A stretch of DNA of 64,000 nt from Pseudoalteromonas shioyasakiensis (GCF_019134595.1 NZ_CP077770.1:3716501-3780500); one strand, 5' to 3'; positions 1 to 9,964 are shown, counted from the first letter of the stretch. Notes: generated by a model not told the origin, from the letters alone. Made by a program: numbers and translations.

Positions 1-37
1 TTCAAGCATGAGACCCGTAAGTAAGGTGACACACGCA

Positions 38-1012
38 ATGAAGTGGCTTTCAACAGGGCTACTTTTTTCTGCCGCAGCCGTATCTGCAAAGCAAGTTGAA
101 GTACACGATCCGGTAATGACCAAAGAAGGCGACACGTACTATGTATTTAGCACAGGCCCTGGTATTACCTATTATGAATCGAAAGATTTAACCAACTGGA
201 AACTCACAGGCCGCGTTTTTAAAGATGAGCCGAGTTGGGCAAAGCGTATTTCACCAAGCTTTGATGGCCACTTATGGGCACCTGATGTGTATGAAAAAAA
301 TGGTAAGTTTTACCTTTATTACTCAGTCTCTGCATTTGGCAAAAACACTTCAGCAATTGGTGTAACGGTTAACGAAACCCTTGACCCATCATCACCTGAT
401 TACAAGTGGATTGACTACGGCATCGTGGTTGAATCAGTGCCTGAGCGCGACGATTGGAACGCTATCGACCCTGCAATAGTTGAAGATGACAATGGTACAC
501 CATGGATGAGCTTTGGTTCGTTCTGGGGCGGCCTTAAACTAGTAAAACTTGATGATGATATGGTGCGCTTAGCAAAACCTGAAAAATGGCATCACATTGC
601 GAGTCGCCCAAACACGGAACATGGCCCAATTGAAGCACCTTATATCTTTAAAAAGAATGGCTATTACTACCTATTTGTTTCGTTTGATAAATGCTGCCGT
701 GGCGTAGAGAGTACTTACAACGTACGTGTGGGTCGCAGCAAAAACATCGAAGGCCCATATTTAGATCAACAAGGTCGCTCTATGGTTGATGGCGGTGGCA
801 GTTTAGTTATTGAAGGTAATAAAGATTGGGCAGCCCTTGGCCACAATGCCGCATACACCTTTGATGGTAAAGACTATTTAGTATTACACGCCTACGAAAC
901 AGCCGATAACGGCGTGCAAAAGCTACGTATTTTACCTATGAGTTGGAAAAACGATTGGCCGGTTGTTAACCCAGCCGACCTAAATAAGCTTAAAACCAAA
1001 CTTAAAAAGTAA
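38..1012 (+). CDS. Secreted GH43 family arabinanase / arabinosidase
   Basis: Predicted exported glycoside hydrolase of family 43, a five-bladed beta-propeller acting on alpha-L-arabinan or arabino-oligosaccharides. From the ATG at 38 the protein opens with a signal peptide (MKWLSTGLLFSAAAVSA). An in-frame ATG at 8 would add ten residues before it, so I prefer 38, which has a TAAGGTGA stretch upstream. Numbered from the upstream ATG, the family's three acidic residues are visible: Asp34 in VHDPV, Asp154 in AIDPAIV and Glu209 in GPIEAPY. Length (about 324 residues) suits a single-domain GH43. It has no partner upstream in the window, but GH127, transporter and receptor genes follow at 2418-9366. 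Endo versus exo action and exact linkage cannot be read from the sequence. Confidence 0.85.
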   Translation: MKWLSTGLLFSAAAVSAKQVEVHDPVMTKEGDTYYVFSTGPGITYYESKDLTNWKLTGRVFKDEPSWAKRISPSFDGHLWAPDVYEKNGKFYLYYSVSAFGKNTSAIGVTVNETLDPSSPDYKWIDYGIVVESVPERDDWNAIDPAIVEDDNGTPWMSFGSFWGGLKLVKLDDDMVRLAKPEKWHHIASRPNTEHGPIEAPYIFKKNGYYYLFVSFDKCCRGVESTYNVRVGRSKNIEGPYLDQQGRSMVDGGGSLVIEGNKDWAALGHNAAYTFDGKDYLVLHAYETADNGVQKLRILPMSWKNDWPVVNPADLNKLKTKLKK

Positions 1013-1020
1013 TTATTCAA

Positions 1021-1490
1021 ACCTGTAGAAACGGGTCTACCCTGCGATGACCCGTACTATCAAAAACGACAAACAAACGCGATATAAAATCGCTGCTACG
1101 ACCCCTGTAGCAGCGGGTTTACCCCGCATTGAACTCTACGTTAAACCTCAACAAAAGAAACAAATATACGCGATATAAAATCGCAACTACGCCCCTTGTA
1201 GCTGCGGGTTTACCCCGCGTTGAACCCAACGTTAAACCTCAACAAAAGAAACAAATATACGCGATATGAAATCGCTGCTACGACCCCTGTAGCAGCGGGT
1301 TTACCCCGCGTTGCCCCCTCACCGAACCCAACGTTAAACCTCAACAAAAGAAACAAATATACGCGATATAAAATCACTGCTACGACCACTGTAGCAGCGG
1401 GTTTACCCCGCGTTGACCCCCGAATCGAACCCAACGTTAAACCTCAACAAAAGAAGCAAATATACGCGATGTAAAATCGCTGCTACGCTT
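1021..1490. repeat. Array of five REP-like palindromic units
   Basis: Repeated units begin with GCGATATAAAATCGC-like hairpins at about 1079, 1170, 1261, 1363 and 1466, so the period is 91, 91, 102 and 103 bp. Each full unit has three nested inverted repeats: GCGAT/ATCGC, CGCTGCTAC/GTAGCAGCG, and GCGGG/CCCGC around TTTAC. Units are joined by a conserved AACGTTAAACCTCAACAAAAG linker. A decayed copy is visible at 1023-1055 and the last unit is truncated just before the transposase gene. The short frames across this array are repeat-derived and are not counted as genes. Confidence 0.9.
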
Positions 1491-1523
1491 TATTAATTGA
1501 TTTATCAAAGCTAAGGAAAGCCG

Positions 1524-1973
1524 ATGAACAAATCATACTTACTCAGAAAAGGCAGAGTTTCTGTAGCAAATCACTATTATGCGCTAACGTTTGTTTGCCA
1601 CAACCGAGCAAATCATTTAAATAACTTCTTCGTTAACCGTCAGATTATCCATCAAATGCGGCAACTTGAGGCTGAAGGCCTCATCAATTCAAATACCTTC
1701 GTGTTGATGCCAAACCACATGCACTGGTTAATTCAATTATCTGATGTGTATTCATTAAGTGAATTTGTTCGAAGGTTCAAAGGGCGAACCGCGTCCATTT
1801 TTAGGAAGTTCAATCAACAAAGGCTATGGCAAAAGGGGTTTTATGATCATCAAATTAGAGATGAAGATGACTTACTTAGCAATGCACGTTATATAATCGC
1901 CAACCCATTAAGAGCTGGTTTAGTCAAAGATATTGCGTGCTATCCTTTTTGGGATAGCACTTTCATGAAGTAA
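1524..1973 (+). CDS. REP-associated tyrosine transposase (RAYT, Y1_Tnp/TnpA_REP family)
   Basis: A 149-residue single-domain Y1 HUH transposase of the class that processes REP palindromes. The HUH histidines are in MPNHMHWL (residues about 63-70), and the likely nucleophilic Tyr is in NARYIIANPLRAG near residue 126, both diagnostic for the family. The start at 1524 has a good Shine-Dalgarno (TAAGGAAAG). The five palindromic units immediately upstream are the expected partner sequence, so gene and repeats form a RAYT/REP locus. The length fits a complete enzyme and no frameshift is seen. It lies between arabinan-degradation genes and is not functionally linked to them. Confidence 0.92.
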   Translation: MNKSYLLRKGRVSVANHYYALTFVCHNRANHLNNFFVNRQIIHQMRQLEAEGLINSNTFVLMPNHMHWLIQLSDVYSLSEFVRRFKGRTASIFRKFNQQRLWQKGFYDHQIRDEDDLLSNARYIIANPLRAGLVKDIACYPFWDSTFMK

Positions 1974-1981
1974 TATTCCAG

Positions 1982-2407
1982 CTATACGAAATCAACCAAG
2001 GTAATATCAACGAGCATGGGGCTTTGGCAGCCCTGCTGGTGCTTTTCTTCAATAAATGAGCTGTACACATCACGCGCAAGATGCGCAGGTATTAGCACTT
2101 CAAAGCGACTGCCTTTATTCATTAACTGCAGCGCTTCTTGCAAGCCCACAATCGCTTCTGCAATTTCGTACTCTACAGCAGCACCTTGCTTTCGAGTATC
2201 AAACAACACCCGACCATTTGTAAGGGTAACGCGTTGATGCACAGTCACAGTGGCATCCCAACTAGGTTTATCCCCCTGACCTTGCTCAATCACTCGATAA
2301 CCAAGCCCTGTCGGTGTTCGGTAAAAACTGTGTTGCTCAGCGCTGTTATCTAAAAGCGACGGTAAAACATGCTCTTTAGCCGTCGCAAATACATTGTTGC
2401 TTAACAT
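1982..2407 (-). CDS. FKBP-type peptidyl-prolyl isomerase-like protein
   Basis: About 141 residues with an FKBP-like fold: GLGYRVIEQGQGDKPSWDATVTV, then a V-x-GLQEALQLMNKGSRFEVLIPAHLA segment, which matches the core of FkpA/FklB-type isomerases. I chose the ATG at 2407, 10 nt after the GH127 stop and preceded by AAAGAG; a TTG two codons earlier (2413) is possible. There is no evident signal peptide, so it may be cytoplasmic, unlike its export-destined neighbours. It is the last gene of the transporter-GH127-isomerase run. Active-site aromatic residues typical of strong FKBPs are only partly recognisable, so catalytic activity is uncertain. Confidence 0.7.
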   Translation of the reverse strand: MLSNNVFATAKEHVLPSLLDNSAEQHSFYRTPTGLGYRVIEQGQGDKPSWDATVTVHQRVTLTNGRVLFDTRKQGAAVEYEIAEAIVGLQEALQLMNKGSRFEVLIPAHLARDVYSSFIEEKHQQGCQSPMLVDITLVDFV

Positions 2408-2417
2408 AGCCAACTCT

Positions 2418-4862
2418 TTATTGTGCGTTGATTAAACGAATACCATAGATACCACCGGCAACAGAATCTTTGTCGGCAGCAAAACGTAAGGTAAGCGTTT
2501 TCGACTTTTTCATTGCCTCTGTTAATGGGTAATCAATGGTGTAGAACTCATCCGTTGGTTTACCTACAGGCAAATTAACCGCAGCTAATTGCTCACCATT
2601 TAAATTAATTGAGAAATGACGATCTACATCGCCAATAAAATAGCGAACACGCAAAGCAACCGCTTTTTGTTCTGGGTTGCTAAGCTGATACTCAAACCAA
2701 CCTGTCGCATCGCGCCAATGATGACCATTATTAACACCCGCACGAGTTCCTTCACCTTTAAAGTCGTGTTCGACTTCAGGTTGTTGCTCACCCGGCGTAA
2801 TTTGATCAACGGTTAATAAACGAAGCTGCTCTTTCGCTTGCTCAGCCGCTTTTGCATCAGCAACAAATTGTGTGAACTCAGCTTCACTTTGCTGCGGCCA
2901 ATACACTTGATAGCGACTATCGTGTAAGCGGAAGAACGGAATTAGCTCTGTGCTCTTAGTGTTATCGATACCTTGCTTGGCAATTGCCACATTTTTATCG
3001 GCGATAAATGCAAGCTCTTGGCCCGGTTTACGAGTAAGATCGGCAATAAATTTTTCTGGCTCACTCAGCATGATTGGCAAAGCCTCTGGCGGACAAGTCG
3101 GCCCTGCGGCGATGTGGCCCATACGGCTATTATCAGCAACAAAGTTAAGCTGTTCATTTGCAAATGCTTGTACTTTGGTAGCCATTACAACAGGCCCATA
3201 CATCACAGAGTAATAATGCTGACCATCAGGTAGCTGCTCAGTATAAAGCTTAGGACTAAGCTCAAAGGCAAGCTTGTCACCGCTTTGCCAAGCATGGCTG
3301 ATACTGTAATAACCGTCTTTTTCGGTTGCGCTTACAGCTTGTCCATTTAAAGTAAAGCTCAGCTCACCTTGCTGCCAAGACGGTTTACGAATATGAATTA
3401 CCGACTCTGAGCTTTGACCTTCAGACAAACGATTCACGGCCAGTGAGACCTTGTTATCATCTGGAAATTGACTGTCTTGCGTTACCTGTAAACCCTGCTG
3501 CTGCCAGTTTAACGTGCTAGGAATAAACAAGTTTACCCATAGCTCTTTACCAGTATTGCTATAAATCAGCTCACCATATTTACTGTGATTTTCAATACCT
3601 GAGCCTACGCAACACCACATTGAATCTTGCACTGACGAATACATACGGTAATGACCAGGACGCATTGAGGTAAAGTAAACAAGACCACCATGCTCTGGGT
3701 GTTGTGACGATAAAATATGGTTATATGTGGCGCGCTCATAATAGTCTAAATAGCGCGTATCACCGGTTTTTAAGAACAATAACTTACTAAGTTTCATCAT
3801 GTTGTAAGTGTTGCAGGTTTCTGGGCCTTCAACATCTTCAACCATAGGCGTAAAGTCACTTTTATCATGAAAATGCTCACGTACTGAGTTACCGCCAATT
3901 GATACTGAGCGCTCTTGGCTGACTGTTTTCCAGAAAAAGTCAGCACCTTGCTGCCATGCTTTGTCATCGCTGGCATTTGCTACCTTCAACATACCAATAA
4001 TCTTTGGAATTTGCGTATTGGCATGCAGGCCAGTTAACTTATCTTCTTTGTGTAATAAGGGTTCAATGATGATGTTATGAGAAAACTGGCGAGCTAGTTT
4101 TAAGTAGCGCTCATCATCACTAATAAAGTACATATCAGCAAAAACATCATTTAAGCCGCCATGCTCTGAATACAACATTTGTTGAACTTGTTCATCAGTT
4201 AGCTTAGCTGTAGTCGCTAAAAACCATTCACCTAGCTTAAATAGCATTTGTTTGGCTTTATCACTACCGGCTACGTCGTATGCATCACGCAAGCCATGGA
4301 AGATTTTATCTATGTTATAAAGTGGCACCCAGCGGTCGTTTAAGCTGAATAAATCGGCTTTGATTTCACCCTTTTCAATCTGCTGCCACATTTCATCGCC
4401 ATTTGGGATACCGCCTAAGTAACCACCTGTGGCTTGTTGAGCGCGATCCAGCTCACTCAGCATATAATCTAAACGCTGCTTTAATTCTTCGTCACCTGTG
4501 GCTGCCCACGCAAGGCTTAAGGCTGAAAGATAATGACCACCAATATGGCCATCGAGGCCTGTGCTTTCCCAGTTGCCATAATTAGGCGCTTTTGGTTCAA
4601 GGCCGGCTTCACGCAGGTAAGGAGCAAGCAGCTGATCAGGATGAAGTGCTAATAAATAACGCACATTCGTTTGCTGTGCATGTAAAAACGGGCTGGCACT
4701 TAAACTTACTTGGTTTAGGGCAAATAAATGTTGTTCGCTGGTATGTTCAGCATGCTCCACAGAAGCGGCTTGTTTACTGTCAGTTGGCAGCTCACTGCAA
4801 CCGCTCACAGTTAATATTGCTGCGCAAACGCTTGCTAAATAGCTAACTTTGAATGTGTTCAT
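2418..4862 (-). CDS. GH127 beta-L-arabinofuranosidase, lipoprotein
   Basis: Glycoside hydrolase family 127 (former DUF1680), a zinc-dependent cysteine glycosidase that removes beta-L-arabinofuranose. I place the start at 4862, where a GGGAGA Shine-Dalgarno precedes MNTFKVSYL and a lipoprotein signal ending LTVSGC; a start six codons upstream would spoil the signal. The zinc/nucleophile set known from HypBA1 can be seen: a Glu and Cys in EGPETCNTYN (about residue 350) and the Cys pair in MWCCVGSG (about 417-418). About 814 residues, so a catalytic barrel plus C-terminal beta domains. It lies between the GPH transporter and the FKBP-like gene in one probable operon. The lipid anchor puts it in the envelope, either periplasm-facing or at the surface. 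Confidence 0.88.
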   Translation of the reverse strand: MNTFKVSYLASVCAAILTVSGCSELPTDSKQAASVEHAEHTSEQHLFALNQVSLSASPFLHAQQTNVRYLLALHPDQLLAPYLREAGLEPKAPNYGNWESTGLDGHIGGHYLSALSLAWAATGDEELKQRLDYMLSELDRAQQATGGYLGGIPNGDEMWQQIEKGEIKADLFSLNDRWVPLYNIDKIFHGLRDAYDVAGSDKAKQMLFKLGEWFLATTAKLTDEQVQQMLYSEHGGLNDVFADMYFISDDERYLKLARQFSHNIIIEPLLHKEDKLTGLHANTQIPKIIGMLKVANASDDKAWQQGADFFWKTVSQERSVSIGGNSVREHFHDKSDFTPMVEDVEGPETCNTYNMMKLSKLLFLKTGDTRYLDYYERATYNHILSSQHPEHGGLVYFTSMRPGHYRMYSSVQDSMWCCVGSGIENHSKYGELIYSNTGKELWVNLFIPSTLNWQQQGLQVTQDSQFPDDNKVSLAVNRLSEGQSSESVIHIRKPSWQQGELSFTLNGQAVSATEKDGYYSISHAWQSGDKLAFELSPKLYTEQLPDGQHYYSVMYGPVVMATKVQAFANEQLNFVADNSRMGHIAAGPTCPPEALPIMLSEPEKFIADLTRKPGQELAFIADKNVAIAKQGIDNTKSTELIPFFRLHDSRYQVYWPQQSEAEFTQFVADAKAAEQAKEQLRLLTVDQITPGEQQPEVEHDFKGEGTRAGVNNGHHWRDATGWFEYQLSNPEQKAVALRVRYFIGDVDRHFSINLNGEQLAAVNLPVGKPTDEFYTIDYPLTEAMKKSKTLTLRFAADKDSVAGGIYGIRLINAQ

Positions 4863-4939
4863 ACTGTTGTCTCCCAGCAAATTGTTATTTTAAAGAGCAA
4901 AGCGCACACACTTTTTAAATGTGTGCGTTTAAAGGGTGG

Positions 4940-6277
4940 TTATTTAGGTAGGCGTTTATGAATAACCATATCCGTATAGTACTCATCGGTAATTTTGTAT
5001 TTTTTCAAGATCAGACCAAGTAAGGCGTGGAATACACCAGGAATGATGGTTAGCATTAGTGCTAAGCCCATTAGGGTAAACTCGGTTTGCTCAACGTTAG
5101 GCTTGTACTCAAAAAATGCCAGTAATAAACCACCCGCTAAACCAGCTAAACCGCCCCCGGCTTTTTGGCAGAATGAAATACCACCAAACGATAAGCCTGA
5201 TGCACGAACGCCGTCTTTAATTTCACCGTAATCTACGGCTTCAGCAATTGCAGACCAGAATACTGGTGCATGTAAATCAACCACAAATGACAAGATGATA
5301 TAAAGCACAAACGCCATCATCACATCACCCGGTTGCACCACAAAATACATTAGCAATGAGATGAATAACACGGCGATTTGTGATTGACGGAATAGCTTCA
5401 TTTTACAGTAACGCTGGGTGATCCACGTACTTGCCACCATTGAGACAATAGATGCTGCAATACCCGCACTGGTAAAGGCACCTGCTAAATCTGGTACACC
5501 TAAGTAATAGGTTGCGTAATACATAGCAACACTGCCACGAATCGCATAACCAAGCGTACCAAGTACACAAGCTGCACACAGTAGTAGCCATTGGTCATTT
5601 TTAATAAGTACTTTTAATTGCGTAAGCACGCCTTCGGTTTGTGGCTCATGCGTAATACGTTCGCGAGTAGTAAAGAAACAAAACAGAAATAGTGCTACGG
5701 CACATGCCGATACCAATGCCATTGCCAGTTTATAACCATACGACAAGCTGCCATCTCCCCAATATGAGGCAAGTAGCGGCACTGAAAATACGATTATTAC
5801 ATTAGCAATCTTAGCGAAGAACATACGGTAGCCATTAGCTGACAAACGCTCTTTTGGATCTGCGGTTAATACACCAATGTAAGAGATATAAGGGATAGCA
5901 ACACCGGTAAACATCAAGGTCGCAAACAGGTAAGTGGCATAAGCCCAAGCTAACTTCATGTTGTAGTCGAAATCAGGCGTAGTAAATAACAGTACGACCG
6001 ACAAACCATAAGGTACAGATAAAAATAAGAACCAGTGACGGAACTGACCCCAACGGGTTTTCACTTTGTCGGTGATCACCCCCATTAATGGATCGGTAAA
6101 GGCATCAACAAAACGCGCCACTAAGAACAACACACCCATATCAACCGGATCAAGTCCGTAGATATCGGTGTAAAAGAAAGACATAAAATAGAATAACGCT
6201 GCAACCATGACATTTACTGCCATGTCGCCGGCACCAAAGCCGACCTTTTCTACAACGGATAACTTTTGAGATTCCAT
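4940..6277 (-). CDS. GPH family (MFS) sugar:cation symporter
   Basis: A 445-residue inner-membrane transporter of the glycoside-pentoside-hexuronide:cation symporter family. Visible family features are the N-terminal KVGFGAGDMA segment, the FVDAFTDPLMGVITDK motif with its acidic residues, RWGQFRHW after it, and about twelve hydrophobic segments. It is first in a run with GH127 and the FKBP-like gene, 77 nt upstream of GH127. From context the likely cargo is arabinose or short arabino-oligosaccharides released in the periplasm; substrate cannot be proven from sequence. It is the only sugar permease in the island, so it is the candidate uptake route for free L-arabinose. Confidence 0.85.
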   Translation of the reverse strand: MESQKLSVVEKVGFGAGDMAVNVMVAALFYFMSFFYTDIYGLDPVDMGVLFLVARFVDAFTDPLMGVITDKVKTRWGQFRHWFLFLSVPYGLSVVLLFTTPDFDYNMKLAWAYATYLFATLMFTGVAIPYISYIGVLTADPKERLSANGYRMFFAKIANVIIVFSVPLLASYWGDGSLSYGYKLAMALVSACAVALFLFCFFTTRERITHEPQTEGVLTQLKVLIKNDQWLLLCAACVLGTLGYAIRGSVAMYYATYYLGVPDLAGAFTSAGIAASIVSMVASTWITQRYCKMKLFRQSQIAVLFISLLMYFVVQPGDVMMAFVLYIILSFVVDLHAPVFWSAIAEAVDYGEIKDGVRASGLSFGGISFCQKAGGGLAGLAGGLLLAFFEYKPNVEQTEFTLMGLALMLTIIPGVFHALLGLILKKYKITDEYYTDMVIHKRLPK

Positions 6278-6505
6278 ACAACAACACCCTAATTGGTCAA
6301 TAGTGAGCCGCCGCTCACCATTTCAAGCAATGCTAAAAAGCCTTCAACATTGCGTATCGAATAAATTTATAGCCCTAGATATTACACAGCTTGGCCATTG
6401 CGTTCGTTATTTTTGTAAATTTAATGCTAACCTAATTAATAGTATTATCATACTTATTAAATCGCAACTCTTTTCGACCGGTGGTTTGGTTTATAAAAAC
6501 CAATA

Positions 6506-6532
6506 AAAAACCCCAGCAGAGCCGGGGTTTTT
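6506..6532 (-). terminator. Intrinsic terminator downstream of the TonB-dependent receptor
   Basis: Inverted repeat AAAAACCCC / GGGGTTTTT flanks a short loop. On the minus strand the stem is followed by a T-rich run, placed 18-44 nt after the receptor stop codon at 6550. The symmetry would also allow some bidirectional action, but no plus-strand gene ends here. Confidence 0.8.
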
Positions 6533-6549
6533 AGGTCTATAAAAGAAAT

Positions 6550-9366
6550 TTAGAAAGAATAACGTGCGCCTAGTGCGAATGTACGTGAGTAGATACCGTT
6601 ACCAAAGTTAAATAGGTTGTCGTTACCTTCACCGTAGTAGCTCTGATATACGTCATCTAGGATGTTCGTTGCATCAAAGGTTACGACAAAGTCATCATTC
6701 ACATTGTAGCTAAATTGGAAATCTAAGCTTTGCTCAGGACGATTCCAGAACTGAATCGGGTTAGCAAAGATTGCCGCTTCATTACCTGTGTAGAACTCAG
6801 AACGCCATACATAAGATAAACGCATGTCGAATGAATCACGCTCGTAGATACCTACGATGCTGTACGATTCATCAGAAACACCAGCCATTTGTGAATCAAC
6901 ATAACCAGAAATTTCACCTAGCTCATTGAATTCAGGCGTATCTTGCTCTGAATCAAGCATTGTATAGCTTGCTTGCACACCAAAACCATTTAAGTATTCT
7001 GGTAAGTTTTCAGGGAAGTAAACTAAACCAACTTCTAAACCAGACAGCTCACCGTTTGAAGCATTCACTGGCGCACTTAATACATACGGACGTGTTACGC
7101 CATCATCGCCTTCGCGTACAACTTGCTTACGACCCGCAACGACTAAGCCTTCAATTTCACGGTAAAAGTAAGCCGCGTAAAGTGAGCTTGTATCTGCGAA
7201 GTACCATTCAAGTGATGCGTCGTAGTTCTTTGATTCTGTTGGTTTAAGCTCTGGGTTACCGCCATTACCTGTACCGTAAGTAGCACCTTCTGTTAATGGA
7301 TCATACCAGTATTGCAAGGCGTTCAAGTCAGCAAAGTTAGGCATACGTAATGTTTCTGTGTACGCAACACGACCCACTACATCATCAGTAATGTTCCAGT
7401 TAAGCACAAAGCTTGGCAGTAATGCGCTGCTATCAGCACTTGCTGAGCTCTCTTCAAATACATTTGAGTTCATGCCGCCAGACTCTGCAACAAAGTCCAT
7501 GTCTTGCTCGTAGCTTACATAACGTAAACCAAATTCACCGCTAATATCTTCCGTTAAGAAGAAGTTAGTTGTTGCATATAGTGCATATGAGTTTTCTTCG
7601 ATATCAAATGTTTTGTATACGTCTTCAGCTTCAAGACCATATACACTACGAACAGCATCGCCGTTATCAAGCATATAACCACCATCAGCAGTTACAAAGC
7701 TGTCGAATACGTCAGCACGGCCATCGAAATAATCATCAACTTGGAACACAATACCAGAACCATCGCCAGATGCCCCAGCAGCAGCCAGTTGCTCAATTAA
7801 GCTAGCTACAGATGTGTTTGCAATGCCAGTATCTTGACCACGTGTGTACTCTTGCGCAGTACGTTTTTCATAACGACCACCGAATTTCACTTTATCAAAA
7901 TAAGTACCACCAATTAGGTATTCAGCATCAAATGTAAAGGTCAGTGCATCACCCGCGTTACCGCCGCCATTGTCATAAATAGTGCCGGCATTCCAGTTTT
8001 CGATAGCAGCCATATCTGCTTCGTTTACCGCTGTGTTTGGATCATCCCAAAACGCGATGCCTGGTACGCCATCTTTATCGTTAAAGTCTACATCTAAGCC
8101 ATAGGCAGTGCGGTCAAAGCGCATTGCGAAGAAATCTGTTTCGTACTCACTGTCTTGGTAAACAACTTCTGTGTTAATCGTTAGGTAATCGCTTGCTTGC
8201 CACTCTGCACCTAGCGCATATAAGTAGCTATCTGTTTTACCATATGAGAAGTCACCACTTTGGAAACCGCCAGCGCCAATCGCTTGCTTTTCTTTAACCA
8301 CATTAGTGCCATCAAACACAGTTGGTGTTTCAATGAAACCGTTACCGTTTTCAAACGTATTTGAGAACCACATCGCATTTTGCGATTCGTTTTCGTAACC
8401 TGTGTAGAAACCTTCAGCTGTGATTTCTAGAGTTTCATCTGGTGCCCACTGTAAAGATACAGATGCAGCAGGACGTTTACGAAGACCTGTAAATGAAGTA
8501 CCGAAGATAGCATCACGCGCTAATAGGTATTCAGTTGGCTCACCATTTACATCTAAAGTAGAACCTGACGCTGTCGGTAGACCTAACTCTGTACCTTGAG
8601 TCCAAAATTCATTTGGAACACGTGAATACGGTGAGTAGTTGTATTGTGGTTTATCAGTAAAGAATGGGAATGCAGCACCCGCTGTGATGGTGTCATCGCG
8701 GTAATGTGTTTCAGCGTATGAAATATTAACTAATGCACCAAACTCACCAGCGCCGTCGATTTCCCAACGGTTAGAAAGTAACGCACTGATATTTGGATCA
8801 ACTTCATCTGGTTGATCTGAGTAAATCGCACGTGCCGCTAAAACAACTTTTTCACCTTCGAAGTTGAAAGGACGGTGAGTTTTAATATCAATCGCACCGG
8901 CGATACCACGTTCGATTTGATCCGCCGAACGAGTTTTATAAACTGTTACGCCTGAAAGTAAACTTGCAGGAATGTCTTGCAGCGCCACATCACGACCCGC
9001 ACCTGTAAAGATAGCGCGGCCATTAACTGTGGTATTAACATCAGTAAGACCACGAATTGAAACCGCGCTTACTTCACCAGCTCCACGGCCAGTTGTTTGA
9101 ACACCTGTTACACGTTGTAATGCTTCAACTACGTTGTTATCAGGGAATTTACCAATATCTTCAGCAACAATTGCATCCACGATTTGAACGCTTGCACGTT
9201 TTTCATCTAACGCTTTGTTTAAACTGCCGCGAATACCTGATACTTGAATAACTTCCATCTCATCGACGTTATTCTCAGGAGTGTTTGGTGCTTCCTCCTG
9301 TGCAAAAGCAAATTGACAGGTAAATGCCATAACTACAGCACTGGCTATGTGTGTTCTTTTAAACAT
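6550..9366 (-). CDS. TonB-dependent receptor (TIGR01782 type), probable arabino-oligosaccharide importer
   Basis: Outer-membrane active transporter of about 938 residues. I set the start at 9366, where GGAGAAC precedes MFKRTHIAS and a signal peptide ending FAFAQEE; the longer frame to 9417 lacks these. The plug is recognisable: a TonB-box-like EVIQVSG, then RGSLNKALDEKR, VVEALQRVTGVQ and the RGL-NTTVNGR segment typical of the Xanthomonas/Caulobacter-type receptors. It ends in a strand with terminal Phe (RYSF), as expected of an outer-membrane barrel. It is divergent from the GH43 gene at 9965 across a 0.6 kb region with repeated AT-rich operator-like sites. Carbohydrate specificity is inferred from context, not read from motifs. 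Confidence 0.85.
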   Translation of the reverse strand: MFKRTHIASAVVMAFTCQFAFAQEEAPNTPENNVDEMEVIQVSGIRGSLNKALDEKRASVQIVDAIVAEDIGKFPDNNVVEALQRVTGVQTTGRGAGEVSAVSIRGLTDVNTTVNGRAIFTGAGRDVALQDIPASLLSGVTVYKTRSADQIERGIAGAIDIKTHRPFNFEGEKVVLAARAIYSDQPDEVDPNISALLSNRWEIDGAGEFGALVNISYAETHYRDDTITAGAAFPFFTDKPQYNYSPYSRVPNEFWTQGTELGLPTASGSTLDVNGEPTEYLLARDAIFGTSFTGLRKRPAASVSLQWAPDETLEITAEGFYTGYENESQNAMWFSNTFENGNGFIETPTVFDGTNVVKEKQAIGAGGFQSGDFSYGKTDSYLYALGAEWQASDYLTINTEVVYQDSEYETDFFAMRFDRTAYGLDVDFNDKDGVPGIAFWDDPNTAVNEADMAAIENWNAGTIYDNGGGNAGDALTFTFDAEYLIGGTYFDKVKFGGRYEKRTAQEYTRGQDTGIANTSVASLIEQLAAAGASGDGSGIVFQVDDYFDGRADVFDSFVTADGGYMLDNGDAVRSVYGLEAEDVYKTFDIEENSYALYATTNFFLTEDISGEFGLRYVSYEQDMDFVAESGGMNSNVFEESSASADSSALLPSFVLNWNITDDVVGRVAYTETLRMPNFADLNALQYWYDPLTEGATYGTGNGGNPELKPTESKNYDASLEWYFADTSSLYAAYFYREIEGLVVAGRKQVVREGDDGVTRPYVLSAPVNASNGELSGLEVGLVYFPENLPEYLNGFGVQASYTMLDSEQDTPEFNELGEISGYVDSQMAGVSDESYSIVGIYERDSFDMRLSYVWRSEFYTGNEAAIFANPIQFWNRPEQSLDFQFSYNVNDDFVVTFDATNILDDVYQSYYGEGNDNLFNFGNGIYSRTFALGARYSF

Positions 9367-9964
9367 AAGCGGTGTTCTCCAAATTATAGTTATATCGGTC
9401 CGCTGAACTTTCCCCATTCAGTTACCGAAGAGTGACCACTGCATTGTGCATCGTGTGTTGTCAAAACGGTGCGCGAGTGTGTCTATATTTTTATGTTAAT
9501 ACATTGCTGCCTGAACTTTAATCATATTGTATGATTATTTAACAGTCAACTCAAAAAGCCAAATTAAAATAACTGCCATTATGTTTACAAAAAACGTTGC
9601 AATTATAACATGTTACAAACTCAAAGCATGCTGCGTTTTTGTTTTGGGAATTTATTAAGGCCCATTATTATCAGCTACTTAGCGATTATTCGTTTGCTTA
9701 TTTAATTTGTCTTTCATTCATCCAGAGCAACAAAAAAGGGCTAACAAGTTATTTACCCAGCGTATTTTGATGCTACTATGATTAAAATACAATAATACAA
9801 TATAGAGTTATTTTTTGCTGCACTTTTACTGATTTGTTTCGATGTAAACAATCAGTTACTCAGTATAATCAGGCGTACACTGTTTATTATCTGGTCACTT
9901 AGATCGAGTTCTGGGTCGAAAAAGCTGCAGTTCTAACAACAATTATTAGTTACTAAGGACACTC
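9367..9964. promoter_or_regulatory. Divergent promoter region with two operator-like sites
   Basis: This AT-rich 0.6 kb gap separates the receptor from the GH43 gene. It contains a perfect 7 bp inverted repeat AATCATA-TTG-TATGATT at 9520-9536. A tandem AATACAATAATACAATA lies at 9786-9802 and reads TTGTATT twice on the minus strand. Similar TTGTAT sites occur before galM, araB and tal, so a shared arabinose regulator is likely, although none is encoded in the window. The rest of the gap shows no coding frame. The plus-strand gene has AAGGAC before its ATG and the minus-strand gene has GGAGAAC. Confidence 0.55.

Noticed and set aside
1210..1474. Two opposite open frames of 74 and 84 codons
   Set aside because: They read through the REP-like array and repeat the same peptide in each unit; no start signals, so repeat-derived.
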